Below, piece by piece: positions 1 through 7,100 of a stretch of 7,815 nucleotides of DNA. Both the position numbers and the translations under genes were made by a program. Position 1 is the stretch's first letter, and each line of letters starts with the position of its first letter. Under the pieces are notes generated by a model that searched no databases, was not told where the DNA came from, and was given only the letters and a program-made list of their open reading frames with translations. The DNA comes from Solirubrobacterales bacterium (GTDB lineage: Bacteria > Actinomycetota > Thermoleophilia > Solirubrobacterales > Solirubrobacteraceae), in contig PLYX01000013.1 of assembly GCA_003151895.1 (NCBI GenBank), positions 1-7,815 of the forward strand, in the 5' to 3' direction.

Positions 1-171
1 GGGCGGGGCGGTATAAGTGACACAGAGCTGCCCGTCACGCCCCCGGCGTAGCGCCGGTGTTGCGTAGTCGGTCAGAGAGTCAGGGACCGAGGAGATGATC
101 TGGGGATGGGATTGCACTGCCGGGAGACGATCGCACGCGTGCGGCTGGATCGGGCAGCGCGGCTACCAGCA
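1..171. other. Non-coding or degraded leader; no supportable gene
   Basis: All three plus-strand frames carry stops here, and none gives a protein resembling the families downstream. The minus-strand frames give only an arginine- and serine-rich translation with no recognisable motif. The stretch lies just upstream of a broken gene end (about 172-340). It may therefore be further decayed coding sequence of that gene, intergenic DNA, or poor-quality sequence near an assembly end. A small perfect hairpin at 43-57 is the only structure seen. Confidence 0.4.
43..57. other. Small GC hairpin
   Basis: CCGGCG (43-48) and CGCCGG (52-57) form a perfect six-base-pair stem around the three-base loop TAG. 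No run of T follows (next bases TGTTGCG), so it lacks the classic mark of an intrinsic terminator. In such GC-rich DNA a stem this short can arise by chance. I record it as structure without assigning a role. Confidence 0.25.
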
Positions 172-340
172 CAGACCCTGAAGATGCCGAGCGGTTCCGA
201 CAACGGCGGCATTCCAGGGAAGCCTCGCGCAGAACGGGGCAAAGATCAACGAGAGCACGATGATCGCGGTCTCGGGTTGCGCGAACCACAAGCAGGCGAA
301 GAAGGGCAAGCGGGTGAAGTCCAAACAGAAAAAGAAGTGA
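172..340 (+). pseudogene. Degenerate 3' end of a second repeat-protein gene
   Basis: Reading the frame that ends at the TGA at 338-340, bases 224-280 encode LAQNGAKINESTMIAVSGC. The large protein downstream has LAQNGLKINESTPIGVSGC at its residues 1193-1211 (7706-7762), so the two are clearly homologous. After the cysteine the fragment ends in a short basic tail (KQAKKGKR...KKK, about 20 residues). Going upstream, this frame hits a stop at 179-181 and has no start codon before an internal ATG at 260. A neighbouring frame at 172-192 reads QTLKMPS, which fits the paralogue's KSKLAMPT just before LAQNG. The homology thus appears to switch frame between about 190 and 215, as expected of a frameshifted remnant. 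Alternatives are an assembly error near a contig end, or a read-through protein whose start lies outside the window. The homology is well supported; calling it a pseudogene is inference. Confidence 0.6.
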
Positions 341-404
341 TGGCTTGAGCAGGCGCAGCTAGTAAAGGGGGACTACCAAACACACACACAGAAGATGAGA
401 GGGA
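341..404 (+). other. Intergenic gap with short AC repeat
   Basis: This 64-base gap separates the stop of the upstream remnant from the first large gene. It contains an (AC)5 run at 380-390 and purine-rich GATGAGAGGGA at 394-404 directly before the GTG at 405. TTGAGC at 345-350 resembles a -35 box, but no well-spaced -10 hexamer follows, so I cannot name a promoter. If the two-gene unit has its own promoter it probably lies here or inside the remnant. Confidence 0.4.
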
Positions 405-3400
405 GTGGATCAGTTGTTCCGAGCACCTACACATGGAATGAGGGCAGTGCTGTTGGCGTTGGGCGCGGTGTGTGCTGTGCTGGCGTTCTCGAGCGCGCCG
501 GCGTTGGCGGCGCGGGGGCATTTTGCCAGCGGTCACTTCGGCGAACCGTGTACGAGCGAACCGTGTGCGCCGGGGAAGTTGAAGGAACCGGCGGGTGTGG
601 CCGTCAACGAAGCCACGGGCGATGTGTATGTGCTGGACAAGGGGAACAACCGTGTTGAGGTCTTTGACGCGGCGGGCTCGAAACTCGAAGGGGAATTCAA
701 CGGCAGCGGCCTGCTCGCCGGCGAAGGTAGCTCCGCGCCGAGCGGGCAGTTCCTCGCGCCGAACGCGATCGCGGTCGATAACTCCTGCGCGCTACACAAG
801 CCGGCGTTGACCGAACTGACGACCCCTTCGTGTCATGAAAGCGACCCCTCCGGTGGAGACGTCTACGTCGCCGATGCGGGTCACAGCGTGATCGACAAGT
901 TCAGCGCGACGGGCGAATACTTGGGGCAGATCACGGGGACGACTGAAGGGGCGTTCGGGGAACTCGACGGTGTGGCGACCGATATCGCGGGGCGTGTGTG
1001 GGTTTATCAGCAGAGTGGTCAGATCGACGAGTTCGCCAACTCGGCCAGCAACGAATTCCTAGCCCCTAGCCGCACAGCGGGAGCGGGAGGATACGGATTC
1101 GCGGAGCCGGGGTTTGCGGTGAGCGCGAAAGACAGCTTCTATGCGGTCCACAAATTTGGAAAATGGGTCGCCTCGCTCAACGGCTCCGGAGGAGTCCTCA
1201 GCGAAAAAGTCGGAGAATTGGAAGAAGTGACTGGCGTGGCGGCGGAACTGCCGAGCGGCGACGTATACCTCAGCACGGCCGCGAGCGTCGCGCGCTTCAA
1301 CGCCGGCGGGGCGTTGCTCGAAACGCTGAGTGCCGAACATCTGACGGGCGCCAGTGGCGTGGGCGTGAACGCGACGAGCGAAACGGTCTATGTCACCGAC
1401 GCGAGCGCGGGTGTGGTCGATGTGTTCGCCGCCACCTCGCCGTCCACTCCGACCGTCGAAGCCGAGTCGGTCACGGGCGTGACGGCGGAAAGTGCGACGC
1501 TGGAAGCCGAAATCAACCCGCGGGGTGCGAGCACCGAATACCAGTTCGAATACGGGCCGTGCCCCTCTGGTGGCTGTGAAACCGCAAGCTACCCCGATGC
1601 TCTGCCGATACCCAGCGCCACGTTGGGCGCGAGCTTCGAAGCGCAGGCGGTCAGCGTGCATCCGCGGAACCTGCTGGCGAACACGCTCTACCACTACCGT
1701 GTCAGGGTGCACAACGGCCTGAGCGGCGAAGGCGCGACGTATGGCGAAGAAACGAAGACGTTCACGACACAGGGGGTGCAGACGGCGTTCTCGCTGCCCG
1801 ATGGGCGCGCGTGGGAACTGGTCTCGCCGCCGGACAAGCACGGCGCGCTGATCGAAACGATCGGCGAAGGTCAGGTCACGCAGGCGGCGGCGGACGGTTC
1901 GGGGATGACGTATGTCGCGGCGGCGCCGACCGAAGACGAAGCCGGGCACGAGCCGCAAGGCTTCACGAACAAAGTGCAGGTGCTCTCCACGCGTGGGGCA
2001 AATGGCTGGCAGTCGCGGGATATCGCGTTGCCGGACAGCTCGGCGACGGGCCTGTCGGAGGCCCTGGGTGAGGAATACCGGTTCTTCTCCGAAGATCTCT
2101 CCAGTGCGGTCGTGCAGCCGTTCGGCAGCTTCATTCCCGCGAGCTCGCCGCTGGCGCTAGCGCCCGGCGAAGCCTCCGAACAGACGGCGTTCCTGCACGA
2201 CCTCGGTACCGGCGCGTTTACCCCGCTGGTGAGTGGCTGCCGGGGCCAGGGCAAGGCCTGCCCGGCGCTCCTTGCCGAACACGCGGATGTGCGGGAAGGA
2301 ACGGTCTTTGGCCAGGTCGGCAGTCGTGGAGGCGCGTGCCCTCCGGAAATCTTCTGCGGCCCGCTGTTCAGGGGCGCGACGGGGGACCTGGGTCATGTCG
2401 TGCTCGAATCGACGGTGGCGTTGACGAAGACGCCGGTGCTCGGCGATGGTCTATACGAGTGGTCGGCCGGTAAGCTCGCGCTCGTCAGCGAACTGCCCGG
2501 TGGGGGAGCCGCGCCGGAACCCCGGCTCGGCTATCTGGACAAAATCGTCACGGGTGCGATCTCGTCCGACGGCTCGCCGCGGGTCGTGTTCTCCGAACAC
2601 GGCGGTGCTGAACATCTGTACCTGCGGGATATGACGCTCGAAAAGACCGTGCAGCTCGACGAAGTCAAGGGGGGCACGGGGGAAAACCAGTCTCAGCCGG
2701 TGTTTCAGTTCGCGACGCCCGACGGTTCGGAGGTGTTTTTCACCGATACGCAGCGCCTGACCCCGCGCGCGGGCGGCGGCCCCGATGGCTCCCAGAAAGA
2801 AGAGGACCTGTACGAGTGCAAGATCGAAGTCGTGGCCAAAGCTCCGGTCTGCAATCTGAGCGATCTGACCCCGCTGAACGCGAAAGAAGAAAGCGCGGAT
2901 GTCCTCGACCAGCTGCTCGGCGCAAGCCAGGACGGCTCGTATCTGTACTTCGTCGCCAACGGCAAGCTCACCGAAACGGCGAACCCCCTCGGCGAAAAGC
3001 CCGTGCAGGGAACGTGCGCGGGACTCTCATCGAAGGCCGGTGCGATGTGCAACCTCTACGTCGACCACTACGAAGACGGCGCCTGGCAGACGAAGCTCGT
3101 CGCGGTGCTCTCCGCGGAAGATTTCCCCGACTGGAACGGCAACGCTAGCGAGAACATCCTCGCGAACATGACCTCCCGCGTCTCGCCCACCGGGCAGTGG
3201 CTGGCGTTCATGTCCGACCGGCCGCTGGCGGGCAACGACACGCGCGACGCAAAGACCGGCCAGCCCGACGAGCAGGTCTACCTGTACGACGCCGCGACCG
3301 AACGGATTGCGTGCCCGTCGTGCGACCCCACGGGTGGGCGGCCCGTCGGCGTCGAATATCAAAGCCTGCGCTACGGGCTCGACGGGCTGCAGGTGTGGCA

Positions 3401-4127
3401 GCCCGGGAGCCGTCGCCTCGCCGCGAGCGTGCCGGCGTGGGTGGCTTACGGAACAGCAGGTGAATCCCTCCGCCAGCCGCGCTACCTGGACAACAGCGGC
3501 CGCATGTTCTTCAACTCAAGCGACGCGCTCGTGCCGCAGGACAACAACCACACCGGCGACGTGTACGAGTTCGAGCCGATCGGCGTCCCGGAACACAGCA
3601 GGTACGCGTGCACGGAAGTCAGCGCGACATACAGCGAACGCTCCGGTGGCTGCGTCAATCTGATCTCCTCCGGTGAATCCAGCGAAGAATCGGGGTTTCT
3701 CGACGCCTCCGAAAACGGTGAAGACGTCTTCTTCCTGACCGCCTCGAAACTCGTCCCCGAAGACCAGGACACGAGCCTCGACGTGTATGACGCGCACGAA
3801 TGCACCGAAAAATCGCCGTGCTTCGTGCCGCCCGGCGCCCAGCCGCCGCCGTGCAACACAGCAGACGCGTGCAAAGCGGCGCCGGCGCCACAGCCGTCAA
3901 TCTTTGGCGCGCCGGCGAGCGCGACGCTGACGAGCACGGGCAATCCACCGCCGGCCGTCGTGGCGAAACCGAAGGCGAAGTCGCTGACCAGGGCGCAGAA
4001 GCTCGCGAAGGCGCTGAAGGCGTGCGCCAAACAGCCGAAACGCAAGCGGGCCAAATGCAGGGCAAAGGCGAAACGCGCCTACGGTCCGATCCGCAAAGCC
4101 AAGAAGGCACACAAGGGGGCCAAGTAA
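405..4127 (+). CDS. Secreted NHL / Fn3-like / TolB-like propeller protein with basic tail
   Basis: This is a 1240-residue exported protein with no visible catalytic site, most likely a surface scaffold or binding protein. Residues 13-36 form a signal peptide (hydrophobic core, then SSAPALA before the predicted cleavage). Residues 60-342 hold about six NHL-type blades, for example GVAVNEATGDVYVLDKGNNR and GDVYVADAGHSVIDKF. Residues 349-455 are Fn3-like (INPRGASTEYQFEYGP ... NTLYHYRVRVHN). LPDGRAWELVSPPDK (464-478) opens a second region, 462-1130, with PD40/TolB-like strands such as TPDGSEVFFTD, SQDGSYLYFVA, SPTGQWLAFMSD and SENGEDVFFLTA. The tail, 1187-1240, has 23 Lys/Arg, no Asp/Glu, and SLTRAQKLAKALKAC. 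All 24 mature cysteines fall in 12 local pairs. The start is uncertain: GTG at 405 follows purine-rich DNA placed very close to it, whereas ATG at 438 gives a more standard signal peptide (MRAVLLALGAV) but lacks a clear ribosome site. The next gene starts two bases after the stop. Ligand and function are unknown. Confidence 0.88.
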   Translation: MDQLFRAPTHGMRAVLLALGAVCAVLAFSSAPALAARGHFASGHFGEPCTSEPCAPGKLKEPAGVAVNEATGDVYVLDKGNNRVEVFDAAGSKLEGEFNGSGLLAGEGSSAPSGQFLAPNAIAVDNSCALHKPALTELTTPSCHESDPSGGDVYVADAGHSVIDKFSATGEYLGQITGTTEGAFGELDGVATDIAGRVWVYQQSGQIDEFANSASNEFLAPSRTAGAGGYGFAEPGFAVSAKDSFYAVHKFGKWVASLNGSGGVLSEKVGELEEVTGVAAELPSGDVYLSTAASVARFNAGGALLETLSAEHLTGASGVGVNATSETVYVTDASAGVVDVFAATSPSTPTVEAESVTGVTAESATLEAEINPRGASTEYQFEYGPCPSGGCETASYPDALPIPSATLGASFEAQAVSVHPRNLLANTLYHYRVRVHNGLSGEGATYGEETKTFTTQGVQTAFSLPDGRAWELVSPPDKHGALIETIGEGQVTQAAADGSGMTYVAAAPTEDEAGHEPQGFTNKVQVLSTRGANGWQSRDIALPDSSATGLSEALGEEYRFFSEDLSSAVVQPFGSFIPASSPLALAPGEASEQTAFLHDLGTGAFTPLVSGCRGQGKACPALLAEHADVREGTVFGQVGSRGGACPPEIFCGPLFRGATGDLGHVVLESTVALTKTPVLGDGLYEWSAGKLALVSELPGGGAAPEPRLGYLDKIVTGAISSDGSPRVVFSEHGGAEHLYLRDMTLEKTVQLDEVKGGTGENQSQPVFQFATPDGSEVFFTDTQRLTPRAGGGPDGSQKEEDLYECKIEVVAKAPVCNLSDLTPLNAKEESADVLDQLLGASQDGSYLYFVANGKLTETANPLGEKPVQGTCAGLSSKAGAMCNLYVDHYEDGAWQTKLVAVLSAEDFPDWNGNASENILANMTSRVSPTGQWLAFMSDRPLAGNDTRDAKTGQPDEQVYLYDAATERIACPSCDPTGGRPVGVEYQSLRYGLDGLQVWQPGSRRLAASVPAWVAYGTAGESLRQPRYLDNSGRMFFNSSDALVPQDNNHTGDVYEFEPIGVPEHSRYACTEVSATYSERSGGCVNLISSGESSEESGFLDASENGEDVFFLTASKLVPEDQDTSLDVYDAHECTEKSPCFVPPGAQPPPCNTADACKAAPAPQPSIFGAPASATLTSTGNPPPAVVAKPKAKSLTRAQKLAKALKACAKQPKRKRAKCRAKAKRAYGPIRKAKKAHKGAK
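4113..4119 (+). promoter_or_regulatory. Candidate ribosome binding site for the second gene
   Basis: AAGGGGG lies ten bases before the ATG at 4130, inside the last codons of the preceding gene and just ahead of its TAA (4125-4127). It is purine-rich but not a textbook AGGAGG. With the stop and start only two bases apart, ribosomes finishing the first gene could reinitiate here, so coupling may matter more than the strength of this site. Confidence 0.4.
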
Positions 4128-4129
4128 AA

Positions 4130-7100
4130 ATGTTCACGACGACCAATTCCAAGCCCCGCCTTGCGATGGACCCCAAGCCCCGCCGTGGGACGGCCCTCTG
4201 TGTGGCGGCGATCGCCGCATTCTCGTTGTGCGGGCTGATCGGGGCGTCCGCGGCGAGCGCCGCGTCGCCGTGGTGGCATCTCGGTATCGCCGCACGGCCG
4301 ACGAACATCCAGGCCGGTGTCGCCAAGAGCGAGGTGCAGGAAATCAGCGTGCCTTCAGAAGCGGTATTTGAGTTGCTGGTCGAAGGAAAGTCTGCGGGTG
4401 AGTTCGGTACGGAACCGTACGCCGCCTTTTTTGGACTCAAAGAACCAACGGCGGCGAATGTGCAGCAGGGCCTGGAAGGCGTATACGGCAAAGGCAATGT
4501 GCTTGTGACCCGCGAACCGGGTGTCGGCGCGCCATTGATCGTCACGAGCGTGGGCGAACGCGCCGAACGTGCCGTACCGGCGATCGGTATCGCCAGCGAA
4601 CCGCTGCTCGGCGCCGTTCAGGCCAAGGTCTTGACAAGCGGGCATGCCGATGGGGAGATCGTGTTCACCGCTGCGAACCTCGGCGACGCGCCCGCCAACG
4701 GCGAAGCGAGCACTGTGAGGATCGCCGACAGGTTGCCGGCGCATTTGCAGGCGGTTAGCGTCGAAGGTGTCGCGGGTAACACGAGCTTCTCGCCCGGCCC
4801 GGTGACGTGCTCGATCGAAAACGCCGGCAAAACTGTCGGCTGCTCGTACGCGAATACGCTGGTCGCGTACGACCAGATCGAAGTTCGCGTCGGCGTGCTC
4901 GTCGAAGCGGGCGCGTCTGGCAGCGAAATCAACGAAGCGAGCATCTCCGGCGGCGAAGCGCCGAGCGCGTCGATCCACCGGCCGGTCGCGATCGGTGGGG
5001 AAGAAACGAAGTTCGGGATCGAAAACTACGAACTGACGCCCGAAGCGGAAGGTGGCGCCGCGGTTACGCAGGCCGGCTCGCACCCGTTTCAGCTGACGAC
5101 GACGCTCGCGCTGAACGAGAACGGGAAAGAAGAATCGGCGGCGCCGCCGAAGGACCTCAGCTTCAAGTGGCCCCCCGGCCTGATCGGAAACCCGACCGCG
5201 ATCCCGCGGTGCACGCTCGGCCAGTTTCTGCGATTCGAAGGCGTCAAACTACTCAACGGGTGCCCGCCGCAGTCGGCCGTCGGCGTCGCGATCGTGACGA
5301 TCAGGGAACCCGCGGGCAACCTCGGCACCGCCGCGGCGTACCCGTTGACGGTCCCGCTGTTCAACCTCGAACCGGAAAAAGGCGAGCCCGCGCGCTTCGG
5401 GTTCCTCGCCCCGGGTACCCCGGTCGTGATCGACGCGTCGGTGCGGACCGGCAGCGACTATGGGATCACGGTCAAAACGGACAACATCAGCGAGACCGCG
5501 GCGTTCCTGAAGGCCGAAGTCGTCGTCTGGGGCGCCCCCGGCGAAGCGAGCCACGACGCCTCGCGCGGCAACGGCTGCGTGCGCTCCAGCATCGAACACG
5601 AAAACCTCCCCTGCCAACCCCTGGAAGAGCAACATCCATCCGCGTTCCTGTCGCTGCCGACATCCTGTCCGAAGACGAGCAGCGGGGAACCAGAAGCGCT
5701 CACGAGCATCGTCGAAGGGGATTCTTGGGCCGAACCGCACCCGGCGGAACCGGTGCACGCGAGCGCGACGCTCGGCCCGTTCGACGGTTGCAATCAGATC
5801 CCGTTCGAGCCCTCGTTGACGGTCACCCCCAATGGCACGGCGGGCAGCACCCCGACGGGGCTCACGACCGATGTGCACGTCCCCCAGGAAGACAGCCTCA
5901 GCCCGAACGGGATCGCGGAGGGCGATGTGCAGAACATCACGGTCGCGTTGCCCGCGGGCCTCGCGCTGAACCCCGCCGCGGCGGATGGTCTCGCGGCGTG
6001 TACGGAGGCGCAGATCGGCTATCAAGGCAAAGCGGCGGACGGGACGGACCTTTTCAACGCCGGCGAACCGTCGTGTCCGGACTCTTCGAAGGTCGGCAAT
6101 GTCACGATCACAACGCCGGTGCTCGCGCATCCGTTGACGGGGTACGTGTATCTCGCGGCGCCGCAGAACTTCACCGGCGCCCCGCAGGAAAACCCATTCG
6201 AATCCTTGGTGGCGATGTATCTGGTCGCGAGGGATCCTGTCTCGGGTGTGCTGGTGAAGCTTCCGGGTAGCGTGGCGCTCTCAGGGACGGGGCAGATCAC
6301 GGCGACGTTCAACGACACGCCGCAGGTTCCGTTCGAAGACGCCAGCCTCGAATTCTACGGTGGCGACCGCGCGCCTTTGGCGACGCCCGCGCGGTGTGGG
6401 TCCTACGCGACAAATGCGGTGTTCACGCCGTGGTCCTTGCAGGAAGGCGGCTCGCCGACCCCGGCGTCCGCGAGCTTCAACATCGAAAGCGGCCCGAACG
6501 GGAGCGCGTGCCCGGGCTCATCGCTGCCGTTCGCCCCGTCGCTGACGGCGGGTACGACGAACGTCAACGCGGGCGCGTTCAGCCCCCTGACGACGACGAT
6601 CACGCGTGAAGACGGCCAGCAGGACATCTCCTCGGTCAAGCTGCACCTCCCCGCGGGCCTGTCGGGCATTTTGGCTGGGGTGAAGTTGTGTCCCGAAGCC
6701 CAGGCGAATGCCGGCACGTGCGGTCAGGAAAGCAAGATCGGCTCGACGATCGTCAGCGTCGGGTTGGGCGGCGACTCGTACACGGTCACGGGCGGTGAAG
6801 TGTTCCTCACGGAAAAGATCGCCGGTACCCCCGCGGATGCTCCGTTTGGTCTGTCGATCGTGAACCCGGCGGTCGCGGGCCCGTTCAACCTTGGGAAAGT
6901 CGTGGTGCGCGCCCGGATCGAAGTGGATCCGCATACGACCGAACTGACGGCGACGACGAACAGCGAAGCCGAAGGCCATGCGATCCCGCACATCCTCGAC
7001 GGGATTCCGTTGCAGATCAAGCACGTGAACGTCACGGTCGAACGCAAAGGGTTCACGTTCAACCCGACGAGCTGCGCCGCGAAGACGATCACGGGCAGCG

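Noticed and set aside
12..17. TATAAG as a possible -10 promoter box
   Set aside because: The matching -35 region would fall before the window start, and no intact gene follows closely, so it cannot be supported.
43..57. Hairpin as an intrinsic terminator
   Set aside because: There is no T tract after the stem, and the six-base-pair stem is short for GC-rich DNA.
106..348. An 80-codon plus-strand open frame beginning MGLHCRETIARV
   Set aside because: Most of it is hydrophilic with no family resemblance, and over 224-340 a different frame carries the convincing homology. Only its QTLKMPS stretch looks related, which I treat as part of the frameshifted remnant.
970..1130. Possible thioredoxin-like or zinc site from ACPSC in the propeller protein (residues 969-973 of the protein)
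   Set aside because: It sits among beta-propeller strands without thioredoxin-fold context and fits the general pattern of local cysteine pairs. The coordinates given here are residue numbers 970-1130 of the protein, where the surrounding strands lie.
1059..1958. A 299-codon minus-strand open frame inside the propeller gene
   Set aside because: The Arg-rich translation is typical of antisense frames in GC-rich genes; the sense strand here encodes clear NHL and Fn3-like motifs.
3655..4545. A 296-codon minus-strand open frame spanning the junction of the two large genes
   Set aside because: It lies antisense to two well-supported coding frames, has low-complexity Arg/Ser/Pro-rich content and shows no domain.
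4807..6270. A 487-codon plus-strand open frame overlapping the second large gene
   Set aside because: Its translation is a run of Arg, Gly and Pro without motifs, while the overlapping frame encodes a coherent signal-peptide and repeat protein. It is a by-product of GC-rich codon use.
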